Assembly: GCA_009760855.2 (NCBI GenBank)
Contig: WPIO01000114.1
Coordinates: 949,001-1,013,000 of the forward strand
Reading direction: 5' to 3'
Origin: Cristatella mucedo
Taxonomy: Eukaryota; Bryozoa; Phylactolaemata; Cristatellidae
Length of the DNA stretch: 64,000 nt
Position numbers and translations under genes: made by a program. Positions 10,258 to 20,440 of the stretch are shown here, piece after piece; position 1 is the first letter of the stretch; every line of letters starts with the position of its first letter. The notes beneath the pieces are model-generated. The model searched no databases. It was not told where the DNA came from and saw only the letters and a list, made by a program, of their open reading frames with translations.

Positions 10258-10761
10258 GGATGGTTACCGGTTGAGCAAAGGATACGGAGCAAAGTTCTTA
10301 CGCTGACCCACAAGGCCCGCCACGGCTTGGCTCCTTCGTACCTAGCTGCACTGCTGCTTCAGTTTCAGAATGTTCGTGCCCTCAGGTCGTGTGTGGACAA
10401 TAAATTAGCTGTCCCATTCCTCCACTTAAAGACAGTTGGCGACAGAAGCTTTAGCTCTGCAGGTTCTATACTGTGGAACTCGCTTCCACAATTCTCGCTC
10501 AACGACAACTGCTCTCCAACTGCCGACAACGGCACATCTTTTTCAGCGGTCCTGAACTGCTACTTCTATGCTACTCACTACCTCAATTGCTCTCCTGACT
10601 CTGTTATTCTTCCCACTTTCTCTTTGTTGCGTGAGACGAAATCTGTTGGCTACCGAATGCGTACCGAAAGCCGTTTAGGCTGCGAGTGCGCTATACAAAT
10701 TTCTCCGGCAACACTCGCATGGTCTTTACGACTTTGTGGAGTTACAGATGGAGATACATAG
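10258..10761 (+). pseudogene. L2-B C-terminal domain after the LTR
   Basis: Continuation of the frame at 8101-8874 after the LTR. It has WLPVEQRIRSKVLTLTHKA, then LWNSLPQF, and the family-specific tail with YFYATHYLNCSPDS, SVGYRMRTES and LGCECAIQ. It reads open to about 10761 but the usual stop after NSPA is lost. Excising the LTR and one target copy restores a single frame, showing that the LTR broke an otherwise open gene. Confidence 0.85.
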
Positions 10762-11480
10762 CTGCTCAGGACCGCTGAAAAGGATGAGCCATATTCGGCA
10801 GCAGGAGAGTGGTTGCCGTTGGATAAGAATGGTAGAAGCCGGTTTCACAGTCTAGCACCTGTGGAGCTAAAGTTTCTTTCGCCAACGGTCTTTAAGTTGA
10901 GGAATGAAACAGCTAGTGTATTCTCCATACACGACCTGAGGGCACGATGTGGCTGAAACTGGTGCAGCAGTTCAGCTAGGTACGAAGGGACCAAGCCGTG
11001 GCTGGCCTTGTGGGTCAGCGTAAGAACTTTGCTCTGTATCCGTTGCTCAACCGGCATCCATCCTAGATCTTTTAGCAAAGGAGACACGTTCTCAAACCTC
11101 TGGGACTTGAAGACTAGCCTTGCAGCCATAGTCAGAGCCAGCTGCAGTGACTTACTTGTTTTCCTTGATTGCCCAGTCAAAAAGGGAATAACAACAAGAC
11201 AGCCGAGACAGAATTAAGGCGCTTGTTACAGATATATGGCTAGCTGTAGAAGCAGCCTTCTGAATGAAGTTTTTAAAATTGAGGTGGCAGTCAAAAACGA
11301 TACCTAAATTTCAAGCACGCGACGATGGTCGCACAACAGCGTCACCTATTAGAACAGCACCGTTCAGTTGAGAGATGGCGTGAAGTCAGTGGCGATAAAG
11401 GTTGCTGTTTTGTGAGCATTCAAATTGGATTTGTGAAATGCAAAGCATTTGAGATTGATTAGAGACCCATCTAACCAACT
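10762..11480 (-). mobile_element. L2-B LINE, 5' part of the older interrupted copy
   Basis: Minus-strand L2-B that begins exactly where 7665-8015 stopped (GCTGCTCAGGACCGCTG). It extends upstream in the element through the C-terminal domain (10845-11180 frame with MTMAARLVFKSQRF-type sequence) to the RT thumb near 11400. It is frameshifted. Confidence 0.85.
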
Positions 11481-13054
11481 TGATTTTTCCGCGCTAGTCA
11501 TAAGATGCGAAGTTTGAGTAATAAGTAGTCACATATGTTTTCCGCAGCAATAAACTCAAGGGATCTTTTAAGTGATTGGCAGCACCTAGGGCTAGATATC
11601 TTGCTTGATTACGATCCATTGCAAGGTCTGCACTGCGGAAACGGCCAGACTGACTTTCAGAGCGGCAGTCCATTTTAGCTCAACAGTTTCTCTCCTGTCG
11701 TAAGCGTATTAGTTCCAAGGAAGGAAAACCGGAAAGTTGGTCAGGTCTTCATTTAGCTAGAGACAGATATCCAGCTTTAGCCTCAGCTCTATCTCAATGT
11801 ATACCTAAGAATATTCTTAATAATTACAATTTTAGTAAAAACAACACAACAAATACCAGATCATCTGACACCGTTGCACGTTCAATTCTAACTGCGATTC
11901 AATGGGCTGATTACTGAAATAGTTTCAGCGATCCATTTTTTCTTCATTTCTTTTTATGTAGAACGTATCTATTGCATTATAGATATATTTAAGCACAGCT
12001 GGTAAGAATGCCCAGCCATCAGTGAAAGACTATTGGAGCAGTTAATTTTCAAAGAATCGGAACAATAAGTATCACCCAGTTACTTTTACGGCTAACCGAT
12101 TCGGCCGAGGTAGCACGTCCACTGTAGCATGAAGCCGATTGCAACACCTGGGCACAGAAATGGTGACGTTGCATGGAAAAAGTCATGCAGGTAATGGGAT
12201 CAATGCGGCTAAACCAGCATAGATGTCACGCTACGAAGGATAAGAGGTTGCCGAAGAAACAAAAATGTGAAGAGGAGTCATCTTCTAAACAGAACTACCT
12301 GCAGAGCTAGGTAGACGAGCTGCCCTGAACATGTTTTTATCGCTTCAGAATGCCGTTCATAGCATATCAACGCGTCACATTTCGTTGAATAAAGGATCCT
12401 CGTGGTTTAGTCTTCGCTCAGACACTATCTGCAGTACGATTCTAGAGCAGGCACCCCCCTCGTCCAGCATAAGATTAGCAGTATCTAACCACAGCCGTTC
12501 GCCCACTAGCAGTCTCTATTAAAGTTACAGCAGTCGCAACAGGCTCCACATGGGTTTCAACTGGTACAGAAATAGCGAGCGCCCGGACTTGCAATTCTTT
12601 AGTAGATGATTGACGTATCAGATGATTGACCTATCAGAAATCAGCCGACTCGACCAACGCTTTTCCGAAAAATCATTTACTTCTGGTCTTAGAGCCGTAT
12701 CGGACGCTGCCATGATGTCTCAGACCTAGCCGAACCAAAGCACGTTTCTTAGAAAAGCCTCAGTGGCTTTGATCTCTTTGACTGGTTCGTGTTTGAACAA
12801 CCGAGGCTCTAAAGTTCTTACGAAGTGCTAAATTCCAATAAACAGCAGCAGATTTATAAAAAGTAAATACCAGAACTCTATCCGGCTTTAATTCGGCTCC
12901 CCAACTCTAATTATTTTACTCTCTTGACTAAATTATTTTATTTCTACTAGAGACAATCTCAAAACGTATGAACAACTTGTTTGTCATAGATTTGTCTTGG
13001 ATTGATTGGGCTTTAGAAAATTACGTAGCATTACACCAGCTCTGAACTGCCTAA
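11481..13054. other. Mostly unassigned; one 87-codon open stretch
   Basis: On the plus strand 11654-11917 is open for 87 codons without an ATG. It contains CRKRISSKEGKPESWSGLHL and then RYPALASALSQCIPKNIL, and stops at TGA 11915-11917. It looks more like a decayed or spliced coding fragment than random sequence, but I do not recognise it. Nothing else in the interval is identifiable. Confidence 0.35.
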
Positions 13055-13125
13055 CCTAATGTAAAGCACCTAGAAATAGATTGAGTTCTATAATAGCGCT
13101 TTATCACGTGTATTATTATTATTAA
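13055..13125 (+). mobile_element. L2-A 3' tail fragment
   Basis: Only the terminal AATGTAAAGCACCTAG, hairpin and (ATT)n remain. It is an extremely 5'-truncated insertion or a remnant. Confidence 0.8.
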
Positions 13126-13629
13126 AACCTGGAGAGTATCTTTGGGAAGCCTATTTGAAATTGAATTGATTTCTTTCGCTAACTGTCTGTTGTTACCGAA
13201 AATTTAACTGGCTACCTATACGTGTGCTTGCAATAATATTGATCCGCTATCGCATGGTTACCAAACTTACAATGTTGAGTTAGATATTGCAAGTAGTGAA
13301 ATTTTTCCACGATTCTCTGATTGTCAGCCAATATTTGGTAGAAGGTAGAATAAAAAATAAAAGCTTCCAATTGGAATGACAGAATATAAATACTCATATT
13401 CAGTGCATGTATACCAATAAGTGTATACTTATTATTGTATCCTTAGGTCCGTGGTATATCTTGGTATAGATAGGAGAAACAGTACTGTGCTAATTTATAT
13501 TTACCATCTTGCGGATTTAATCACCGAGCGTAATCTCGGATGAATTGTTGTGCGGATTCACTAGCACTCAGTCAGCATTTAAATAAGATTGTCATTACGT
13601 CTAGCATCTCAAACTGTCTCAGCTTCGTT
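13126..13629. other. Unassigned interval
   Basis: AT-rich, with no recognisable gene or repeat. Confidence 0.5.
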
Positions 13630-13928
13630 CAGTGGCGGAACCACGATTTTCATCCAGGGGGCACGACTAGCCGCGTTGTTATGCCGAATTAGCATGACCG
13701 GAAAGCTTTCAATTACGAGGGACCACAACCGAAATAAGTACAAAAAATTATAGCGTAACACCGTAAAGTCGCTGCGTGTATTCGCCACGGGATCGGCGCG
13801 GTCGCTCATCGAGTGAAATTCAAGCATACTTTCTTCGTTGGTGATGGTCACTGGGCATAGGAGTAAGAGTGGCTCAGCTCCCTGCAGCGGGAGGGGCAAA
13901 TGTTCTCGTGCATCTAGCTCCAGCACTG
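13630..13928. mobile_element. Possible hAT-like MITE
   Basis: Starts CAGTGGCGGAACCACGAT and ends ATCTAGCTCCAGCACTG, which read as imperfect inverted termini (CAGTGSNGGA...). A G-run lies just inside the left end and a C-run (as read inward from the right end) just inside the other, as in many CAGTGGCGGA-type miniature elements. No exact 8-bp target duplication was found. The minus-strand frame 13609-13935 crosses the whole element and is probably chance. Confidence 0.35.
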
Positions 13929-13998
13929 ACTGCATTGCTGCTTATGTTTCTGAAACTTGGTAATCGCTAGCAGCAAACTGTCTTAGCTTGAATGACCT

Positions 13999-14415
13999 TT
14001 AACAGTCTAGAAATACCTCGTACAAACCTTTAATCCTTTGGAGACCATGCTTTAGTTCGTATGCTCCCAAAGCCTAAAACTCCCTCCCGACCTGCATCAG
14101 AACATCCCCTGACCTGACCACATTTAAAAGGAACTTAAAAACACACCTATTTAGGACAGCATTTAGTGGGTCCCTGTGATTCGTCCTTCACGTACTTAAG
14201 CGTGCTGACACTGTGCATGCTGCCACTAACCACATTTGCATGCCGACCCTGTGCATGTCACCCCTAACCATGTTATACATTTTGTTAGTTTTTCAAGCAT
14301 GATTTTACTTACTATTCAATTGCATTTTCCTTTGCAGCAAATGTAAAGTGCCTAGACAGAGATTGAGTTCTCTGAAGGCGCTTTATCAAGTACATTATTA
14401 TTATTATCATTATTG
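13999..14415 (+). mobile_element. L2-A 3' end, 5'-truncated
   Basis: Begins in the C-terminal coding block (ACAGTCTAGAAATACCTCG) and contains the full 3' UTR with its two direct repeats (about 14204-14237 and 14240-14273). The hairpin at about 14342-14390 is followed by (ATT)n. Confidence 0.9.
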
Positions 14416-14611
14416 TTAAACTAAATCACGAATTCTGGGCTAAAATTAAGGAATTGAAACATTGGAATTCTAACCCGTGAAATTCACTCAATTGGCTTAT
14501 CCTTATAGCCTAAGAACCAACATAGTGTACATTTATTAATATTAATAACGATGTTATTATTATTGCCTCCGGATGGAGTCTCACTGCCGTCTTCGAATCT
14601 TAACTTCCGCT

Positions 14612-14880
14612 AGGACAGCATTTAGTGGGTCCCTGTGATTCGTCTTTGATGTGCTTATGCATGCTGACACTGTGCATGCTGCCACTAACCACATTTGCAT
14701 GCTGACCCTGAGCATATCACCCCTAACCATATTATTCATCTAGTTTGTTTTTCAAGCATGATTTTACTTACCATTCAATTGCATTTCACTTTACAGCAAA
14801 TGTAAAGCGCCTAGAGAGAGATTGAGTTCTCTGAGGGCGCTTAATCAAGTGAATTATTATTATTATTATTATTATTATTA
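14612..14880 (+). mobile_element. L2-A 3' UTR copy, 5'-truncated
   Basis: Starts at AGGACAGCATTTAGTGGG, just before the 3' UTR, and ends in a clean hairpin and about nine ATT units. It is close to the preceding copy in sequence. Confidence 0.9.
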
Positions 14881-15280
14881 GTTGATTACCGCTGCTCTGA
14901 ATCCTGAAGACCTACTTTCAAGATTCAGGATTTCCGCGGTTAGAAAGCTACACAATCTGTTCACACAGTCGTACTTTGTTTATCGTGGTTAATCAGTTCC
15001 AGAATCTGCCTCGACAAGTGAAATTCCGCGAAGTAGGATTCTTTATGTATAAATCTTACGTTAACGTAGTTAAGAGCATCGGAAATCTGTTTATGACCCT
15101 CTAAAGATTGGAACATTATTAAAGTTCCCTGGACATGATATAGCACCCTTGGATAAAAAGGCTTGGATTTAAGGTCTCAGAAATAGCAAACACTAACACG
15201 CTTCTGATGCTCAGTGATGTAGAAGCGCATTGAAAGAAACGAACTTGCGTGAAACTCAACCAATCTGTGGCCAGAATAAT
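14881..15280. other. Unassigned interval
   Basis: Nothing recognisable; the small minus-strand frame 14961-15146 has no known motif. Confidence 0.5.
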
Positions 15281-15545
15281 GTAATGTAATGTATCTCCGT
15301 CTGTAACTCCACAATTTCATAAAGACCATGTGGGTATTACGCAGGAGAGTTTTGTATAGCACACTCACAGCCTAAGCGGCTTTCGGTACGCATTCGGTAG
15401 CCAACAGACTTCGTCTCACGCAACAAAGAGAAAGTGGGAAGCATAGCAGAGTCAGGAGAGCAGTTGAGGTAGTGAGTAGCATAGAAGTAGCAGCTCAGGA
15501 CCGCTGAAAAGGATGTGCCATAGTCGGCAGTATGAGAGTAGTTAG
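15281..15545 (-). mobile_element. L2-B 3' end, 5'-truncated
   Basis: Minus strand, with a preserved (TAATG)n pentamer tail at 15281-15294, the terminal TCTCCGTCTGTAACTCCAC and the family C-terminal peptide SVGYRMRTESRLGCECAIQN (open at 15337-15579). Confidence 0.9.
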
Positions 15546-15663
15546 GAAGAGGATGGCAGACCAAGTCCGTGAAAAGCATGCTCTGATTGGCTTGGTTTCA
15601 TCGCACCCGTTTTCTTAAAGTGTTCTTACCAAAACACAAGGTGCGGTCGAGCGGCTTCACCAG

Positions 15664-15665
15664 CC

Positions 15666-15702
<37 letters not shown>

Positions 15703-15775
15703 CATTTGATAAAGCGCCCTCAGAGAACGTAATCTCTTTCATGGAGCTTCACATTTGCTGCAAAGGGAAGCCCGG
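15664..15775 (-). mobile_element. L2-A tail fragment
   Basis: (AAT)n (15668-15702), hairpin and the first few 3' UTR bases only, on the minus strand. Confidence 0.85.
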
Positions 15776-16099
15776 TTGCCTTTGAAAGATTTGCCGAAGT
15801 GCTCGAATGCATAGGCCTACAATCTGTACGTAGAATAATTTTAATTTTAATTGCAGTGCAGGGGTTTATAATTGAGTTCTGTCTAAGAATAACACTCCGA
15901 CTAAGACTTCCGACTTTACTAAGCTCTTGAGTGGGCCTCGCTCAGATGGGTCGCCATCTACTACAGACATAAAGCTAGCTAGGTCTACTAAGTGCAAGTT
16001 TAAAAATAACACAGGTTGACTGTCCGTCGACAGGCATATTGTACATACAGGACTACCGTAGGTGGTACCAATCGATCCTAGCAAAGCACTCTAGCCGCC
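15776..16099. other. Unassigned interval
   Basis: No recognisable feature. The minus-strand frame 15866-16084 is unconvincing. Confidence 0.45.
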
Positions 16100-17146
16100 A
16101 TTAAAGCTTTGTTGAAATACAGATGCACAATCCGAAAAGGCCGATGTCGACGATCAACCATCTCCTCAACGGCTCTCAGATTAGCTCCTTACCTGATAAC
16201 CCTTTTGATGATCTATCCGATCACTCTCTCGATTCTTTGTCCAGAAGATAGAGAAGATCAGGCAGTCCGTCCATACGATGGCAGCTTTCCCCCTAGAATG
16301 CATGCGTCAATTCCCTGCAGTAACTCAATGTCTACATTCAAGAGGTCATTAGTGACCTCCTTCTGAAGTTCATATCCAAATCTGGGGAACACAACTACTT
16401 CTTTGATCGCTGATTCCCACTGTCTTGCTTCTGCATTGCCTTGATCTGCTGCTGCCATGCATAGCTGACATTTTAAGTATGTCAATGACCTCAGGACATG
16501 TACCGGCAATTCTCAAAAAGGTTGTAGTCAGGCCACTACTCAAGCAAGCAAAACTAGACCAAGAGGACTGGAGCAACTACCGCCCAGTCTCCCTTCTACT
16601 ATTCCTATCAAATACACTGGAACGAGTCGTGCCAGACTAGATAAACTCATATATTGAGACTTCAAACCTTGCTAGTAAATTCCAATCTGGCTTTGGAACT
16701 AATCACTTGACAGAGCCAGCATCGTTTCGGATGTGCAACGACATACTTAGGAATGCAGACACGGGTAGAGTATCTCTGCTTGTTTTGCTCGATCTTTCGA
16801 CAGCTTTTGATACTATTGATCACCAAGTCCTTCTTGATCGCCTCTCCTATTGCATAGGCATTGCTGGCGCTGCATGGAAATGGTTCAGGTCCTATCTCAG
16901 TGGGACACTCCAGAGTATCGACAGGAATGGACCAAAATCACCCTAGAAACATTGGTAATAAGGAGTACCTCAGGGCTAATGACAAAACCAGCTTACTAGT
17001 TGTGGGCAAACTAATTGTGATCCAGAAACTGGAAAGGCTAACGCTATAAATCGGCTCTGACAGCATATCTCCTGTTGAATCTGCACGAAATCTGTTCATG
17101 CATTTGTGACATCCCATCTTGACTTTTGTAGCTCACTGGTTGCTGG
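16100..17146 (+). mobile_element. L2-A LINE copy, 5' half (split by a hAT element)
   Basis: Runs from the endonuclease/RT linker (SIDSLSRKI-like region, 16200-16260) through NYRPVSLL (16570s), FGTNHLTEPA and LLDLSTAFDTIDHQVLLDRL to YLSGTLQSIDRNG. A deletion then removes the catalytic YADD region (near 16945), and thumb sequence resumes. It ends at TTGCTGG where the hAT remnant starts; L2-A continues at 18083. Confidence 0.85.
16425..16946 (+). pseudogene. L2-A RT fingers/palm fragment
   Basis: Two adjoining open parts, 16425-16640 (SMTSGHVPAILKKVVVRPLL, then NYRPVSLLLF) and 16707-16946 (ILRNADTGRVSLLVLLDLST, then AFDTIDHQ). They carry RT motifs 1-3 with the first catalytic-region DLSTAFDTID. 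A stop near 16638 separates them and the YADD block is deleted, so this copy cannot act. Confidence 0.85.
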
Positions 17147-18082
17147 CACGGCTGGGCAACAATAAATTTTAGATACAATATACAGCAATATATTTACTAC
17201 ACTTTATTATACTGATTTGGGTGATCACACTAATATATTGTACTGGATTACTTGACAGTATCAATATATTGCACTGGATTGCTTGACACTCATCATATCG
17301 TTATATCATAGATCAGTACACATAGTATAGCACTAGCAGTGACGCCACATGTCCATGAAAGATCGGATGGTTGATTCCAATTGATCATTGACTCATACTC
17401 AGAGTTTGCCTTCCACCACTATTTTGGCAGCGATGCAGACATTATCCACAGCAAAGATTTTGAAACTGCCATTGTCAAACTATAAGCAAACAAGGAGAAC
17501 ACTGACAATTCATGAAAAACGTGCTGTTGAACAATTTTTGCTGACTGTATCTCCGGACGTGGTAAACGTTGCAGAAGCTGATTCTTAATTGTCTTTTGCT
17601 GAGCGAGAGCTGCAGCGAAAACCTGTTGAAGAAAACAAACTATGCAGCACGTACATCATCACCGACATCTAGCTTCCGAAATCAAATGAGGTGGAGAGAC
17701 TTTCTAGATGGCGAAGCAAGTGTTTTGTCCTTACCGGCGTCGTTTTCAATCCAGAACGCTCGAGGCGCTGCTTTTCTGAATAAAAACAAGTCACTGTGGA
17801 ATTTGGCTATGGTAGTATTGATACTGAATGAAGAAGTCTCAGAGACAGCTGATGACAACGAAGAGAGCGAACATGAGTATGAATATTATTGCTGAAAGCA
17901 CAGAGAAAAACATTGCAGCATACATTGTGCAATATACTGCACTGGTGGAATATAATATTACGATATTTGATATATTTTGAATTGAATATGGCCACATATT
18001 GTATCTTGTAATTAAATATTTCAATGTACTTATTGTTGAACATCAGAAATTAAATACAATAACACTATTGTTGTGCTCGGCC
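17147..18082 (+). mobile_element. hAT-type DNA transposon remnant in L2-A
   Basis: Foreign block in an L2-A copy. The left end CACGGCTGGGCAACAATA and the inverted right end GGCCGAGCACAACAATAGTG are similar, with small gaps, as imperfect terminal inverted repeats. L2-A resumes after the right end with TTATGCCGG against TTGCTGG on the left, compatible with a decayed 8-bp target duplication. The interior holds hAT transposase-like C-terminal sequence. At 936 bp it is an internally deleted, non-autonomous derivative. Confidence 0.65.
17388..17895 (+). pseudogene. hAT transposase C-terminal remnant
   Basis: Two overlapping frames (17388-17588 and 17569-17895) plus a third contain a broken gene. 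FNPERSR at 17745-17765 in one frame and FLNKN followed by SLW at 17773-17796 in another resemble the end of the hATC dimerisation region, where a F-x-P-x-R-S-R block precedes a FL-x-KNLW block. At least one frameshift separates them. No DDE catalytic segment is visible. The hAT assignment rests on this motif pair and the termini, so it is probable rather than certain. Confidence 0.5.
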
Positions 18083-18735
18083 TTATGCCGGCCTACCGGC
18101 CTGTCCACTCGGGCACTTACAGCCCGTGCAAAAGTCTGCCGCTATGCCTGCCTGTCGTGAGCTCCTCAGTTACCACGTTACACCACTTCTTGCTGACCTG
18201 TACTAGCTCCCAGTCGAACATCGACTTCAAGGCTTTGTCACTCACGTTTAGGTCCCTTCATAATTTTGCTGCAGCCTACCTATCAGATCTACAGCCCCAC
18301 CAATCCAAGCATCGTACTTCCCGGTTTTTGAAATATAACTGTTTACTTATAACTTGTATCAAATCCTCTAGAAATCTTGCCTTTAGTTCGTATTCTCCCT
18401 AAGTCTGAAACTCACTCCCGACGATTTGCGTCACGACATGCATCGACATGACAACATTTAAAAAGAAATTAGAAATACGCCTATTTATTATAAAACTTAG
18501 TGGTTCTCTGCGATTCGTCTTTATTTGCTTTTTGGTGCTGACCCTGTTGCATGCTGCCACTAACTACACTTGCATGGTGACCCGCTTTGCATGTCACCCC
18601 TAACCACGTTATTCTTGTTGTCTCTCGAGCATGCTACAAATAACCATCCAATCTTGCTTTCTTTGCAACAATTGTCAAACCCCTAGAAAAGATCGAGTTC
18701 TCTGAGGGCGCATTATCAAATGCAGTATTTTTATC
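18083..18735 (+). mobile_element. L2-A LINE copy, 3' half after the hAT element
   Basis: Resumes at GCCGGCCTACCGGCCTGT, encodes the C-terminal domain with frame damage (18073-18402), then the 3' UTR and the hairpin at 18676-18712 followed by a poor tail. Confidence 0.85.
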
Positions 18736-19440
18736 AAATTGAATAACGAGAAAACAAAATTTCTGGTTAAGGGCAAACCAAGGATGATTCAGAAACTGGA
18801 AAACTTAAACGCTTAAAATCGACACTGCCACCAAATCTCGTGTTGCATCGTCGGGTAATTTGGCATCCAATTCTAAAGTGACCATTTATTAAAGGATCAA
18901 ATCAGCTGTAAAGTCAAGCCGGCTTTCTTTCTGCTGTAAGAAATTGCTAGGAATTTGGGCTGGCTAGTCTGGAACGCTACACCGAAAACGGTTTATGCAT
19001 TTTCGACATTCCGCCTCGACTTCTGTAAGTCAGTGTTTGCTGGTCTACCGGCCTGTTCAATCAATCGAATACAGTTGATGCGCAACTCTTCAGCTTGGCT
19101 TGTCTTTCGTGAGAACGGCAGATCCAACATTCCACCACTTCTCGCCGACTTACACTTTCTCTAAATAAAGCAGCGCATTTACTTCCAGTTAATGTCACTA
19201 ACGTTTAGGTTCCCCAATTCCAGCAGCGAAAAACTACCCCACCAGGCTAAGCATCTGACCACTAGCTCTTCTGAACTGATTCATTTATTTATAACTAGTA
19301 AGAACTGCAAATTCTATGGAGATCCTGCCTGCATTTTGAATACTGCAAAAGCCTTGAACTAAATAAGTACCATCGTCACAACGTCCCCTGACCTAACTAA
19401 ACGTAAAAAGCAGCTTAAAACCCACCGGTTACAATGTTGA
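18736..19440 (+). mobile_element. L2-A LINE copy, thumb to C-terminus, decayed
   Basis: Starts with AACGAGAAAACAAAATTTCTG, the KTKFLV.G segment, directly behind the previous copy's tail, and continues to AAAACCCACCGG at about 19430. It has many substitutions and stops. Confidence 0.75.
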
Positions 19441-19575
19441 TCCCACACTAGGTAAGGCGGTTGCTTTTTACGCACTTGGTTCCGAGTTTGGATCCTCTAA
19501 TGGGAAGTCCTTGATGGCCAGTACGAACGCTTTACCAAGTGCATTATTATTACTATTATTATTATTATATACCTC
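19441..19575 (+). mobile_element. SINE-A fragment plus L2-A tail
   Basis: CACACTAGGTAAGGCGGTTG (A-box region) and a decayed B box lie at 19450-19495, followed by an abrupt return to GCTTTACCAAGTGCATT and (ATT)n of an L2-A end. It looks like a SINE-A inserted near the 3' end of the preceding L2-A, then deleted. Confidence 0.55.
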
Positions 19576-20440
19576 GCTATTATAAGTCTTAAGGGATTCG
19601 CCAAACACTATTTAATTTTGCAAGGTATTATTGGATGGCGACAGGTGAGGATGTAAAAATCTGAACGGTATATCATGCTAAGATTCTCCGTCGACATCAA
19701 TGAGTATTTGAATTGTGCAGTTTTCAAACTGTCTGTTTCACTATGTCTAACGGACGCTGTGAACCATTGACGTCGCTGGCACCCAGACAACTGTCGTGTA
19801 AACGAAGCAACCTTATGAAAGCAGCAATTCATTACAATGAAATGGCAACCAGACTCTGTCATATGAAGAATCACGTGTTTCCCCGAAGCTTTAGCCAACT
19901 TTGTCACCGCTAAAGCTACATGTGGGCTAAGTTCCGAAAAACAAGTCCATTGAAATACGTGTAGGTTGTTATGCTGGTGAATTCCTCGATCAGCACTCCT
20001 TGCCTGCTTTTGACCTTCCTATGACCCTAATTCAGACTTCAGTTCCTAAGAGAAAACAACTCTTTCAACCGCAAACTAAATTAGGCAACCTTTTCCTATT
20101 GACACGATCTCCGAGTCACTAAAAATCGAGTCCTGAAGTGAAAGGTTTCGGCAAACGTATCAATCGCATCTTTGCCTTAAGAACTCTTTGATATGCCCTT
20201 GCTAAATAACTGCACCGAAAGAATACGATGCCTATTTGTTGAGTCCGCTTGTCTTAGAAAGCACAATGCCAACCCTCAAGACATTGCCTGCAGTTTAATA
20301 CGAAGGCGAAAATAGCGAGGATAGCGAGCTCAAAATTACAAAAATTAGGCTCTATAGCATAAGATCTGACGGCAGTACAAGAAATATTTAAAAAGTAAAG
20401 AAATATTTATCTACATATCGTACATATTTCATTAGCCTCA
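19576..20440. other. Unassigned interval
   Basis: Overlapping opposite frames at 19608-19907 and 19713-19913 show no domain I recognise. No repeats noticed. Confidence 0.4.

Larger units (their letters stand above)
8016..10761 (+). mobile_element. L2-B LINE copy, split by an LTR insertion
   Basis: Best-preserved L2-B. It starts inside the RT (LLDLTAALGTIDHK region, about 8050-8100), is interrupted at 8870-10257, and continues with WLPVEQRI... to a 3' end at 10761 (GGAGATACATA). It is itself inserted in an older minus-strand L2-B whose halves flank it. Confidence 0.9.

Noticed and set aside
15668-15702. (AAT)n tracts as independent microsatellites or a CRISPR-like array
   Set aside because: They are the 3' tails of L2-A copies, always next to the terminal hairpin.
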